64,000 bases of DNA from Daejeonella oryzae DSM 19973 (GCF_000422945.1 NZ_KE383964.1:1-64000), one strand, 5' to 3'; shown: positions 29,788 through 39,060, counted from the first letter of the stretch. Numbers and translations are program-made. The notes: generated from the sequence alone by a model not told the origin.

Positions 29788-30789
29788 ATGTCCCAGGGCT
29801 CAAATTTTGTCGATTATGTGAAGATATGCTGCCGGTCCGGTCACGGCGGGGCAGGTTCTTCTCATCTTCACCGGGATATTTTAACCTCCAAGGGCGGCCC
29901 TGATGGTGGTGACGGTGGTCGCGGAGGTCATGTAATTCTGAAAGGCAACAGCCAGCTCTGGACCTTACTTCACTTAAAATATCGCAAGCATGTAATAGCC
30001 GAAAATGGTTTTCCGGGTTCCAGCGGTAAATCATCCGGCCGTATGGGTAAAGATGATGTGCTCGAAGTTCCTTTGGGTACAATTGCCCGGAACGCAGAAA
30101 CCGGAGAAGTAATGTTTGAAATTACCAGCGAAGGCGAAACTAAAATTTTAACTCAGGGCGGAAGAGGGGGCTTAGGAAACTGGCATTTTAAAACCGCCAC
30201 GGCACAAACACCACGTTATTCCCAGCCGGGAGAGCCCGGTAAAGAAGAGTGGATGGTTCTGGAACTGAAGATTTTGGCAGATGTAGGCCTTGTTGGATTT
30301 CCAAATGCCGGAAAATCAACTTTATTATCTGTAGTTTCTGCAGCCAAGCCCGAGATTGCAGATTACGCTTTTACCACCCTTGTTCCTAACCTTGGTATTG
30401 TTTCCTACCGGGATAACAAATCTTTTGTAATGGCTGATATTCCGGGAATTATAGAAGGAGCTTCAAAAGGCAAAGGACTTGGTATCCGGTTCTTACGTCA
30501 TATAGAACGAAATTCAGTATTGCTATTTATGGTTCCGGCTGATACCAGCAGAACCATTAAAGAAGAATATCAGATTTTATTAAATGAATTGCAGGATTAC
30601 AATCCTGAATTAATGCAAAAGCCAAGAATTCTTGCTATCAGTAAATCAGATATGCTGGATGAAGAATTGGTTAATGAAATGAAACAGGATCTTCCGAATA
30701 TACCCTCCGTATTTATTTCTTCCGTAGCTCAAAAAGGACTTCTTGAACTAAAAGATATGCTTTGGAAAACAATTAATTCCCCGGCTTAA
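29788..30789 (+). CDS. obgE: GTPase ObgE/CgtA
   Basis: This 333-residue GTPase acts in late assembly of the 50S ribosomal subunit and in stress control. The glycine-rich Obg fold fills residues 1-160 ([15 protein letters not shown]), followed by the G domain with G1 GFPNAGKST at 170-178, DIPGIIEGA (G3) and SKSD (G4). The C-terminal OCT domain of some homologues is absent, as in many Bacteroidota. A weak -7-like TAAATTTAC lies at 29775. It is downstream of adk in the same direction. Confidence 0.95.
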   Translation: MSQGSNFVDYVKICCRSGHGGAGSSHLHRDILTSKGGPDGGDGGRGGHVILKGNSQLWTLLHLKYRKHVIAENGFPGSSGKSSGRMGKDDVLEVPLGTIARNAETGEVMFEITSEGETKILTQGGRGGLGNWHFKTATAQTPRYSQPGEPGKEEWMVLELKILADVGLVGFPNAGKSTLLSVVSAAKPEIADYAFTTLVPNLGIVSYRDNKSFVMADIPGIIEGASKGKGLGIRFLRHIERNSVLLFMVPADTSRTIKEEYQILLNELQDYNPELMQKPRILAISKSDMLDEELVNEMKQDLPNIPSVFISSVAQKGLLELKDMLWKTINSPA

Positions 30790-30913
30790 TTCCTGATTCT
30801 TATTTAAGAACCTGGTACTCCACTGGTTACTTTCAGTAATTCATTTTTACTTAATTTTTCCTCATTATGCGATTTTGTTCCCGTTCTGGGGATTTAAATT
30901 CTCGCCACACTTA

Positions 30914-30947
30914 TGTGAAATAATTCACAGTTTTTTGTGAATTATTT
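30914..30947 (+). promoter_or_regulatory. CRP-type palindrome and hairpin upstream of the DUF4402/usher cluster
   Basis: TGTGA-AATAAT-TCACA at 30914-30929 matches the CRP-family half-sites TGTGA-N6-TCACA exactly. It overlaps a perfect 11-bp inverted repeat (AAATAATTCAC at 30918-30928 with GTGAATTATTT at 30937-30947), which adds a third half-site. It lies about 105-140 bp before the first pilin-like gene. It could be a regulator site or a weak hairpin after obgE. Confidence 0.5.
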
Positions 30948-31052
30948 ATATTGGGTTAATTGTCAGCGACTTGCGTTGCAATTCTCATTTCTTATCAGCA
31001 GGGTATAGAAGTTGTCTAAGCATGTTCAATCTAAATCATATATAAAAAGAAC

Positions 31053-31547
31053 ATGAAAAAAATTTACTTATTAGCTCTTGCAGTTCTTGGATTTTCAGCG
31101 AACTCTTTTGCACAGGCAACTGCTACAGCTTCTTCATCAGCTACTATTATCAGCCCGATTGCAATTACTAAAACTGCAGATTTGAACTTCGGTCAGATTT
31201 TTACAAACCCGGCAGCCGGTACGGTTGTTCTTGATGTTGCAGGTGTTCGTACTGCATCTGTTCATACATTATTTGGAAGTGCGCAAACAAGAGCACAGTT
31301 TGATGTAACGGGTTCTAATGCCTCAACGTTTTCAATTACATTGCCAGCTTCTCCTATCACCCTTAATGGATCTGTATCCGGAATTATGACTGTTGATAAT
31401 TTTGTTTCTGATCTTGGTGCTACAGGTACTTTGGTTGCCGGTGCTAAAACTATTATTGTTGGTGCTACATTAAATATTCCTGCAGCAGTTCCTACTGGAG
31501 TATATACAAACGCATCCGGTTTAGCCGTAACTGTTAACTACAACTAA
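31053..31547 (+). CDS. DUF4402 protein, pilin-like (candidate major subunit)
   Basis: This 164-residue exported protein has a signal peptide of about 20 residues (ending SFAQ) and a mature all-beta domain of DUF4402 type: TKTADLNFGQIF near 43-54, FDVTGSNASTFSITLP, and a C-terminal strand TGVYTNASGLAVTVNYN. The N-terminal stretch of the mature form (ATATASSSATIISPIAIT) alternates small and hydrophobic residues, as a donor strand in fibre subunits would. It is first in the cluster and is followed by a terminator, then chaperone, adhesin, second DUF4402 and usher-like genes. A role as the most abundant subunit is inferred from this order. Confidence 0.85.
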   Translation: MKKIYLLALAVLGFSANSFAQATATASSSATIISPIAITKTADLNFGQIFTNPAAGTVVLDVAGVRTASVHTLFGSAQTRAQFDVTGSNASTFSITLPASPITLNGSVSGIMTVDNFVSDLGATGTLVAGAKTIIVGATLNIPAAVPTGVYTNASGLAVTVNYN

Positions 31548-31577
31548 CATATCCTATTTAATAAATAATGCTCTCTC

Positions 31578-31607
31578 AAAAAAGCTGCTTAGGCAGCTTT
31601 TTTTTTG
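31578..31607 (+). terminator. Terminator between the first DUF4402 gene and the chaperone gene
   Basis: AGCTGC-ttag-GCAGCT is preceded by six A and followed by nine T residues. It lies about 30 bp after the first DUF4402 stop. Partial read-through would give much more subunit than chaperone or usher mRNA. Confidence 0.9.
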
Positions 31608-31667
31608 AAACATCAAGGTGAATTATAACCCTGATTATACTCCATTATATATTTTAATAAAAACAAA

Positions 31668-32507
31668 GTGTCTGCCTCCTTTAAATTTATCATCCGGTTC
31701 CTATTTAGCTTTTTCTGTTTCGTTTTTACTTCTTTAGGCTTAATGGCCCAGGGAAATTTATTGATTAATCCTAAAAGAGTTGTTTTTGAGGGCTCTCAGA
31801 GAATAGTACAACTTAACCTGGCAAATACCGGAAGTGATTCAGCAAAGTACAATATTACTTTCCTCCAGTACCGGATGAAAGAAGATGGAAATTTCGAGGA
31901 AATTACCCAGCCGGATTCACTGCAAAACTTTGCTGATAAATATTTGCGGATTTTTCCGCGTTCGGTGGTTTTGGGCCCCAATGAAGCGCAGGTAGTAAAA
32001 GTTCAGTTAACCCGCACCAATTTGTTGCAACCCGGAGAATACCGTTCACATTTATATTTCAGAGCGGTGCCGGATGAAAAGCCATTGGGAGAAATTAAAA
32101 AAGATACTTCAAAAACGATCTCTGTAAAGTTAATTCCGATTTTCGGGATCAGTATTCCTATAATCATCCGCTCCGGTGAATCAACGGCCAAAGTGAATAT
32201 TACTAATTTATCATATCAGTTGCTGGAAGGTAATATTCCTCAACTAAAATTGCAGTTTAACCGTACGGGGAATATGTCGGTATACGGTGATTTAACTGTA
32301 AATCATATTTCTCCCAAAGGCATATCAACTCAGGTGGGCACTGCAAAAGGAGTATCGGTATATACTCCTAATTTGAAAAGAAAATTTATACTCAATCTGG
32401 AGAAAAACAAAGTGAATTTCAGCGAAGGAAAGCTGGAAGTAATATATACTACTCAATCTGATGCAAAATCAGAATTAATAACTAAAAGCGTATTTCAGTT
32501 AAATTAA
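31668..32507 (+). CDS. PapD-like periplasmic fimbrial chaperone
   Basis: This 279-residue protein has a signal peptide (hydrophobic run FLFSFFCFVFTSLGLMAQ) and two immunoglobulin-like domains. The N-terminal domain shows the chaperone pattern: INPKRVVFEGSQRIVQLNLANTG, then RIFPRSVVLGPNEAQVVKVQLTR, GEYRSHLYFRAVPDEKP (F1 strand) and a G1-type strand ISVKLIPIFGISIPIIIR with alternating hydrophobic residues that could fill a subunit groove. The start is GTG; the only later Met before the mature protein lies at the cleavage site, so the signal peptide requires the GTG. It lies 34 bp before the adhesin gene. Similarity is to the fold, so specificity is inferred. Confidence 0.8.
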   Translation: MSASFKFIIRFLFSFFCFVFTSLGLMAQGNLLINPKRVVFEGSQRIVQLNLANTGSDSAKYNITFLQYRMKEDGNFEEITQPDSLQNFADKYLRIFPRSVVLGPNEAQVVKVQLTRTNLLQPGEYRSHLYFRAVPDEKPLGEIKKDTSKTISVKLIPIFGISIPIIIRSGESTAKVNITNLSYQLLEGNIPQLKLQFNRTGNMSVYGDLTVNHISPKGISTQVGTAKGVSVYTPNLKRKFILNLEKNKVNFSEGKLEVIYTTQSDAKSELITKSVFQLN

Positions 32508-32541
32508 AACAACATTTCAGATTGTTTTAGATGATCTAAAA

Positions 32542-35130
32542 ATGTCAGTAATAGATATAAAGTATTTCTCTTTAAAATTTATTCTTTTTGGGATACTCTT
32601 ATTTGCTGGATTAGAAAGTCGGTCTCAGAGTATTACTGTAACTAATGTTGCTGTTACTCCTGTTTGTGCAGGCTCTGAAGTTACTGTAACTTTTACCGCC
32701 AGAAATGGCAATGTTAACAATAGATATTCAAATTCTTCAAATTACACTATTTATTTAAGCAATAGTACGGGAACAAATTTTTCAGCAATGTCCACTTTCC
32801 AGCTAAATTGGGCCTATGAAACAAAAAATAATCAGCCAACAACTGGTTTAACACGCACTTTTCTGATTCCTGCTACAGCTCTTACAGGTAATGGTTATAA
32901 AATTTCAATAGGTTCTACAAGCCCAACTTTTAATGGGAGCGGAGGAAATGGCGCCTCGTTATCATTCATTATAAACGCGGTTTTAACCCCGGGATCAATA
33001 GGATCTAATCAGGTAGTGTGCTTTAATGCTGTTCCTGCTGCTTTAACCAGTACCCTAAGCCCAACAGGAGGTAATGGTACTTACTTATATCAATGGCAAT
33101 CCTCGCTTGATAATGTTAACTTCTTGAATATACCGGGAGCGACAACCTCTACCTACGCTCCGCCAATGTTAAGTCAAACCACTTATTTTCGCCGGATAGT
33201 TAGTTCCGGACCATGTGCCAGTCAGGTGTCTAATGTTATTAATATTACTGTTAATTTTGCCGGGAGATGGACAGGGGCTTTAAGTACTGACTATTTAAAT
33301 TCGGCAAACTGGCAATGCGGAGTTATTCCGGTTCCGGCCACAAATGTAATAATCCCTTCGGGCCTGGCCAGATACCCCGTTTTGAATTCTGGAATTGGTT
33401 ACGCTAATAACCTGACTATTGAGTCGGGAGCTTCAATAATAATTTCTGGAGGGAATTTAAAAATCGCAGGAACCATCAGCAATAGCGGGACATTTAATGC
33501 AATTAATGGCGCTGTTGAATTAGGAGGATCTGTTCCCAGAATTATTGCTGCAGGTTTATTTACCAGCAATCAGATCAAAGATCTGGTAATTAATAATTCA
33601 ACAGGTACCACAATGGGCGGCACAATAAACCTGACCGGAATACTGAAAGTGACTAGCGGTAATTTTAACAGCAATGGCTTTCTGACACTTGTTTCTAATT
33701 CCACGCAAAGTGCCGTGATTGATGGGAGCGGAGCGGGTCAGATTTTAGGAAACGTTACCATTCAGGGATATTTAACATCCGGGTTTGGATATAAATATCT
33801 AAGCTCTCCTTTCCAGGGAGCCACCGTTAATGAATTAGCTGATGATCTGAACCTGGCAGCTACTTTTCCATCTGTATATGCCAACAATGAAAATATGCTT
33901 ACTGCAGGCTGGATTAATTATACAAATCCCGCTGGGATATTAAATCCCATGCAGGGCTATGCGTTTAACTTTGGAACGTCCGCTACTCCAAAAACATTCA
34001 GCATAAGCGGTGTAGTAAATAACGCAACCGTTTCTCGCACACTGTTCAATCACGACCATACTTTTACGCAGGGATTTAATCTGGTAGGAAATCCCTATCC
34101 TTCTCCGGTAAATTGGAATAATGCCTCCGGATGGATAAAAACGAATATTGATAATGCCCTGTATTTTTTTAAGGCAGGCAGTACCGATCAGTACGACGGA
34201 TTATATAGCAGCTATGTCAACGGTGTTTCCAGTGATGGAGGTATCAGCAGCAATATTATTCCGGCAATGCAGGGTTTTTTCGTACACGTTTCGAACGGGG
34301 TTTTTCCTGTTTCCGGAAGTCTTACAATAAATAATTCGGCCCGGATTACAAGTAATGCCTCCGCCAAAATCCTTAAGGGAAAAGGAGAGATACTCAGCAG
34401 TTTAGCAGAAAATTTTAATCAATCTGATTTAACCGAGAGCAAAATAATGCTGCGTTTGCAGGCAGCTTATTCTAATAATGATTTTATTTCAGATCCTACC
34501 GTGATCTATTTTGAAGATGAATCAAGTAGCAAATTTGACAGGCAAACGGATGCGCTTAAACTGATGAATACGGACAGGAAAGTTCCTAATTTATATTCCA
34601 TTTCTTCAGATGAATTTAATCTTTCAATCAATGCGCTTCCGCGGACGTATGATTCTTTGATCACAGTTCCTCTGGGATTAAAAACTGAAGAGAGCGGACA
34701 GGTTGATTTCGTGGCATCAAACCTAAGCAGTATTCCTGCCGGCTGGAACATTTACTTGAGAGATGCTCAAAATAATAAGCTTCATAATTTACGCCGGGAT
34801 CAGAAATATAGCTTACAGCTTAATGCCGGAAAATTTGAAAACCGATTTTCAGTTTTATTCAGTTTGAAAGATCTTAGCTTACAATCCCATTCGCTTAATT
34901 CTCTAAATGCGTATTACTCTAATGGTAAATTAATTTATCAGTTATCCGGAATAGCCGAAAGCACGAAAGGCCAAATCATGATCAGCAATATGAAAGGCCA
35001 GGTTTTAAACCGCCAGGATTTTATGGGTTTTGCAAACCATGAACTTAAGATTGAATTAGGGCCGGGAATATATATTGTCAATTCCTATACAGAAAAGGGA
35101 ATGTTCTATAAAAAGATAGTCGTCAATTAA
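32542..35130 (+). CDS. Large secreted adhesin-like protein with T9SS type A sorting domain
   Basis: This 862-residue exported protein has an N-terminal signal peptide (ending ESRSQS). Ig-like beta domains follow: a first one from about 30, then one from 150 with the pattern YLYQWQSSLDNVNF...TYFRRIVSSGPC. A beta-helix-like region rich in Asn, Gly and Ser comes next (about 240-410), then a block with NLVGNPYPSPVNW and PAMQGFFVHV. The last 80 residues form a type A T9SS C-terminal domain (MISNMKGQVLNRQDF, GPGIYIVNSYTEKG, KKIVVN). It should be secreted and anchored by the Por machinery. Its stop overlaps the next start by one base, so it belongs to the cluster. A tip adhesin or surface partner role is inferred. 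Confidence 0.8.
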   Translation: MSVIDIKYFSLKFILFGILLFAGLESRSQSITVTNVAVTPVCAGSEVTVTFTARNGNVNNRYSNSSNYTIYLSNSTGTNFSAMSTFQLNWAYETKNNQPTTGLTRTFLIPATALTGNGYKISIGSTSPTFNGSGGNGASLSFIINAVLTPGSIGSNQVVCFNAVPAALTSTLSPTGGNGTYLYQWQSSLDNVNFLNIPGATTSTYAPPMLSQTTYFRRIVSSGPCASQVSNVINITVNFAGRWTGALSTDYLNSANWQCGVIPVPATNVIIPSGLARYPVLNSGIGYANNLTIESGASIIISGGNLKIAGTISNSGTFNAINGAVELGGSVPRIIAAGLFTSNQIKDLVINNSTGTTMGGTINLTGILKVTSGNFNSNGFLTLVSNSTQSAVIDGSGAGQILGNVTIQGYLTSGFGYKYLSSPFQGATVNELADDLNLAATFPSVYANNENMLTAGWINYTNPAGILNPMQGYAFNFGTSATPKTFSISGVVNNATVSRTLFNHDHTFTQGFNLVGNPYPSPVNWNNASGWIKTNIDNALYFFKAGSTDQYDGLYSSYVNGVSSDGGISSNIIPAMQGFFVHVSNGVFPVSGSLTINNSARITSNASAKILKGKGEILSSLAENFNQSDLTESKIMLRLQAAYSNNDFISDPTVIYFEDESSSKFDRQTDALKLMNTDRKVPNLYSISSDEFNLSINALPRTYDSLITVPLGLKTEESGQVDFVASNLSSIPAGWNIYLRDAQNNKLHNLRRDQKYSLQLNAGKFENRFSVLFSLKDLSLQSHSLNSLNAYYSNGKLIYQLSGIAESTKGQIMISNMKGQVLNRQDFMGFANHELKIELGPGIYIVNSYTEKGMFYKKIVVN

Positions 35131-35654
35131 TGATACTTATTAACCACATATCATTTAAGTCGGCTGTTATTTTCATAACGGTTTTTCTTGCGCTTGCAAG
35201 TTTTCGCAAAGACGCAATGGCCCAGCAAAAACCGCCGCGGCCCTTGTCTGTGGTGGTTAATCCGTTAAATGGGTTAAATTTCGGGGCTTTTTACCAGGGC
35301 ATTTCCGGCGGCAGCGTAATTGTATATGCCAATGGTTCCAGGTCTGTAAGCGGTGACGTAATTCTGGCCAATCTGGGCTACCTGTTTTCGCCCGCGATAT
35401 TTGAAGTGCAGGCTCTTCCGGGAACCTTAATTCATATTTTGAACGGCCCGGACATCACCTTAACCGGAAGTAACGGAGGCTCAATGACTATGAAAATAGG
35501 CGAAGCCAGCACAGGCAGTACTTTTATTTCAACACTTAATTTTCCTTCCAGTCATCAGGTAAGAATCGGTGCGATTTTAACCGTTGGAAATCCGGTGGCA
35601 AATCCTCCCGGTGCTTATAGTGGAACGTTCTCAGTTACATTTATACAGGAATAG
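35130..35654 (+). CDS. Second DUF4402 protein, pilin-like (candidate minor subunit)
   Basis: This 174-residue exported protein has a hydrophobic signal segment (SAVIFITVFLALASF) cleaved near AMAQQ, followed by a DUF4402 domain with NPLNGLNFGAFYQG, VYANGSRSVSGDVIL and PPGAYSGTFSVTFIQE. The domain pattern matches the first DUF4402 gene, though the sequences differ widely, as expected for different subunits of one fibre. The start overlaps the adhesin stop (TAATG), which implies translational coupling. The usher-like frame follows directly. Confidence 0.83.
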   Translation: MILINHISFKSAVIFITVFLALASFRKDAMAQQKPPRPLSVVVNPLNGLNFGAFYQGISGGSVIVYANGSRSVSGDVILANLGYLFSPAIFEVQALPGTLIHILNGPDITLTGSNGGSMTMKIGEASTGSTFISTLNFPSSHQVRIGAILTVGNPVANPPGAYSGTFSVTFIQE

Positions 35655-35725
35655 CCATCAAATTACTTGTCTCACATATCTCACAGTGGATTAAGTACAG
35701 ATATACTGCTTTTTGTAAAAACCTG

Positions 35726-38440
35726 TTGCTTGCTGTTGCCATACTTGTTCTTATAAATCCTCATGATGCAATTGCCGATGATGAAGATGGAGAGTTGCCT
35801 TTTGATGAAATATCTGTATTTCTGAATGTGCAGGGAATTGGCGGAACCGAACTTCCAGCCCTCATAAAAGGCCAGGCGGTGTACCTCTCGGTAACCGATA
35901 TTTTCAATTTTTTAAAGATCAGGAATACATCAAACTCAGATAATGAAACCATATCCGGTTTTTTTATAGATCAGCAGGCCAATTACCTGATTGATAATCT
36001 TCATAATTTGATTGAATACCAGGAAAAGATATTTCCCTTGTCAAAGGATGATATAATTCGTGTACAGGATAATCTGTATTTAAAGTCGGGTGTTTTCGGT
36101 AAAATATTTGGACTCAATTGCACTTTTAATTTCAGAAATTTATCAGTTGATTTAAATACGAAACTCGAATTACCCCTTATTCGTGAACTCCGCCAGGAGT
36201 CAATGCGGCAAAACGTACGCTCACTGAAAGGAGAGTTAAAAGCGGACTCGCTGATTAACCGCGATCATCCTGCATTTCATCTTGGGATGGCAGATTGGTC
36301 GGTGACCAATGCTACTGAAACTTTAACCGGACAGGATACCCGTTTGAATTTAAATCTGGGCGCAATTATAGCTGGCGGAGAGACCAATATTTCACTTAAT
36401 TACTCAAGCAGAGAACCTTTTGAAGAAAGACAACAATACTACCTCTGGCGTTATGCGGATAATGAAAATAAGTTTTTGAAACAAACTTCAGTTGGCAAGA
36501 TTTTTTCACAATCTACTTCTTCGATTTTTGCACCCATTGTAGGGTTTCAGCTCAGCAACACACCTACAACTTACCGCAGATCATTCGGTACTTATAACCT
36601 GAGCAACAGAACTGAACCGGGCTGGATGGTTGAGCTCTATGTAAATAATGTGTTGGTGGATTATAAAAAAGCCGATCCTTCCGGCTTTTACGCTTTCGAA
36701 GTTCCGCTGGTTTATGGAAATTCTGAAGTTAAACTTCGCTTTTACGGCCCTTTCGGTGAAGAACGGTTCAGTCAGCAAAACATCAGTATTCCTTTTAATT
36801 TCCTCCCTGAAAAAGAGTTTGAATACAGCATTAGTGCAGGTATTGTAGAAGATGGTCTGAATACCAAATATTCTCGATTAGCAATGAACTATGGCCTCAG
36901 TAAACGGATAACTTTGGGCGGAGGAATGGAATATCTTTCATCTCTGGCAAACACTAAGAATATTCCCTTCATCAGCACGTCTTTAAGGCTTTCTTCAAAC
37001 TTATTAGTAAGCAGTCAGTATGACCATGGGATAAGGTTTAAAAATATTCTTACCTACAGGCTTCCTGCTAATATGCAGTTAGAGCTGAATTATAACCTTT
37101 ATAAAAAAGGGCAGCAGGCCATAAATCATAATTTTCTGGAAGAACGTAAAGTAATGCTTTCCATGCCTTTAAAGGCAGCAGGCATATCTTTCTTTTCCCG
37201 CATGTCATTCAATCAGATCCTTTTGCCGGGAAGTAAATTCTCAACTGCCGAGTGGCTGGTGTCTGGCGTGATAAAAGGGGTAAGTACAACCATCAACACG
37301 TATGCTTTACTGAATGATTTTTTTACACCATATGTTTACAGCAATATTTCCATGTCAGTAAAATTACCCGCGGGATTTATATTCACTCCTTCAGCTCAAT
37401 ATTGGTATCAGAAAAATGATCTTATTTCCATGAGGGTTGGTCTGGAAAAACTGGTGATGAAACATGGATTTTTGAATTTAAATTACGAGGAAAATTTTCA
37501 AAGCCGCTTCAATAACCTGAGTTTGGGTTTCAGGTATGATTTTTCTTTTGCACAGACTGCTTTTGTAACCCGGAAAGGAAACACCGGCACGTCCTTGCTT
37601 CAGTCAGCCCGCGGAAGTTTAATGTATAATCAAAAGTCCAGTTTCCTGGGAGTAAATAATCGAAGCAGCGTGGGTAGAGGAGGAATGATTATTAGTTCTT
37701 TTCTGGATTTGAACAGAAACGGAATACGTGATGAATCTGAACCTAAAGTGAGTGGTCTGAAAATTCGCTTAAATGGCGGCCGGATTGAAAGCAGCGTTAA
37801 GGATACCACTTTGCGGGTGTTTGATCTGGAACCTTATGTAAGTTATTTGCTTGAATTGGACCCAAACAGCCTCGATAATATTTCATGGAATCTGGAGAAA
37901 AAGATACTGAAGGTCGCGATTAATCCAAACCAGTTAAAACTGGTTGAAATTCCGGTATCGGTTATTGGTGAAGTGAGCGGTACTGTATTCATTACAGACA
38001 AGGAAAGTACAAAAGGACTTGGAAGGATTCTGGTTTGTATTTATAATGCCAAAGGCGTAATGGTAGCCCGCACGCTCACAGAATCTGACGGCTATTTCAA
38101 TTATCTGGGCTTGTCTTCCGGGAAATATACAGCCGCATTGGATAGCGCTCAGCTTCATAAATTAAATATGACGGCTGCTCCGGAAAAAATCAGTTTTGAA
38201 ATTATAAATACACGGGAGGGTGATGTAGAAGATGCGATAGATTTCACTCTTCAAGGCTCTATAGATATTCAAGCAAAACCAACACTTAAAGTGGCTAAAA
38301 AGCCTGTAATTGTTCCCCGCAAAAAAGTTCAAAAAACCTTCAGGAAAAAACCTGTTAAAGCAAAATCAGGAATTAGCCCTGCGAAAAAGCTCTATCCAAA
38401 AGGCAATATTATTCCTGCAAAATCCCCGGCAAAAAAATAA
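35726..38440 (+). CDS. Outer-membrane usher-like protein of the DUF4402 cluster
   Basis: This protein of about 904 residues resembles fimbrial ushers of the TcfC/FimD type. An N-terminal domain (VYLSVTDIFNFLKI at 52-65) precedes the first strands. An usher-like middle segment at 280-350 has YRRSFGTYNLS, EPGWMVELYVNNVLV and FYAFEVPLVYGNSEV, ending RFYGPFGEERF. Barrel strands continue to about 640. A domain with an EF-hand-like LDLNRNGIRDESEP (near 655), a carboxypeptidase-regulatory-like domain and a lysine-rich tail end the protein. No ATG or GTG start exists; the frame is open back to 35651, and TTG at 35726 gives a signal peptide without a charged n-region, so translation may start upstream. 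The family assignment rests on pattern, not a search. Confidence 0.72.
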   Translation: MLAVAILVLINPHDAIADDEDGELPFDEISVFLNVQGIGGTELPALIKGQAVYLSVTDIFNFLKIRNTSNSDNETISGFFIDQQANYLIDNLHNLIEYQEKIFPLSKDDIIRVQDNLYLKSGVFGKIFGLNCTFNFRNLSVDLNTKLELPLIRELRQESMRQNVRSLKGELKADSLINRDHPAFHLGMADWSVTNATETLTGQDTRLNLNLGAIIAGGETNISLNYSSREPFEERQQYYLWRYADNENKFLKQTSVGKIFSQSTSSIFAPIVGFQLSNTPTTYRRSFGTYNLSNRTEPGWMVELYVNNVLVDYKKADPSGFYAFEVPLVYGNSEVKLRFYGPFGEERFSQQNISIPFNFLPEKEFEYSISAGIVEDGLNTKYSRLAMNYGLSKRITLGGGMEYLSSLANTKNIPFISTSLRLSSNLLVSSQYDHGIRFKNILTYRLPANMQLELNYNLYKKGQQAINHNFLEERKVMLSMPLKAAGISFFSRMSFNQILLPGSKFSTAEWLVSGVIKGVSTTINTYALLNDFFTPYVYSNISMSVKLPAGFIFTPSAQYWYQKNDLISMRVGLEKLVMKHGFLNLNYEENFQSRFNNLSLGFRYDFSFAQTAFVTRKGNTGTSLLQSARGSLMYNQKSSFLGVNNRSSVGRGGMIISSFLDLNRNGIRDESEPKVSGLKIRLNGGRIESSVKDTTLRVFDLEPYVSYLLELDPNSLDNISWNLEKKILKVAINPNQLKLVEIPVSVIGEVSGTVFITDKESTKGLGRILVCIYNAKGVMVARTLTESDGYFNYLGLSSGKYTAALDSAQLHKLNMTAAPEKISFEIINTREGDVEDAIDFTLQGSIDIQAKPTLKVAKKPVIVPRKKVQKTFRKKPVKAKSGISPAKKLYPKGNIIPAKSPAKK

Positions 38441-38505
38441 AACCGAAATAGATCATCAGCTACATATCTGTAAGGCACATCAGGAAATTTTACACCGATT
38501 TACTT

Positions 38506-39060
38506 TTATTCAATAGTTCTGATACGAACTTTAACCGCGGGGTTTCCCTGATAAATTGTATAAGCCTCCAGGTTTTGAGTGGCTATGGAGCCTACTGTAA
38601 GAATTGCATGCGAAAAAACTCTTATCCCCGGGCAAACTACTGATTTTGCACCTATCCATGCACCTTCTTCAATATAAACTTCACGGGTGATAAGGTCAAA
38701 GTAGGGTGATTTGTAATCGTGATTGCCGGTTAATATCATGCATCCCTGCGAAAGACACACATTTTTTTCTAAACTTACCCGGGCCAGGTTTTCTATACAG
38801 CAGTTTTCCCCAATCCAGGTATGATCATCAATACTTAGTTTCCAGGGATATTTTATATTTACGAAAGGTTTGATTCGTACATCACGACCAATTTTTGCTC
38901 CGAATAAGCGTAATATCATGACCAGAATTACGCTGAATGGAATAAGCCCCGAACGGAAAAAAAGAGTACTTATAAAATACCAGATAAAAATTTTGAGAGA
39001 AGAAGCTCCGGCATCAAAATCTTTTTTATCGAAACGTTTTTTAAGTTGAGTTTTGTTCAC
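38506..39060 (-). CDS. WcaF-like hexapeptide-repeat acetyltransferase
   Basis: This 184-residue enzyme is of the left-handed beta-helix acyltransferase family and resembles the colanic-acid acetyltransferase WcaF. Hexapeptide turns run through about 66-175 (VNIKYPWKLSIDDHTWIGENC, then VSLEKNVCLSQGC), with the likely catalytic His in TGNHDY. An N-terminal stretch includes a hydrophobic helix (IFIWYFISTLFFRSGLIPFSV). It should acetylate a surface sugar. It is last in a three-gene operon after the exosortase gene (18 bp gap) and converges on the usher gene. Confidence 0.88.
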   Translation of the reverse strand: MNKTQLKKRFDKKDFDAGASSLKIFIWYFISTLFFRSGLIPFSVILVMILRLFGAKIGRDVRIKPFVNIKYPWKLSIDDHTWIGENCCIENLARVSLEKNVCLSQGCMILTGNHDYKSPYFDLITREVYIEEGAWIGAKSVVCPGIRVFSHAILTVGSIATQNLEAYTIYQGNPAVKVRIRTIE

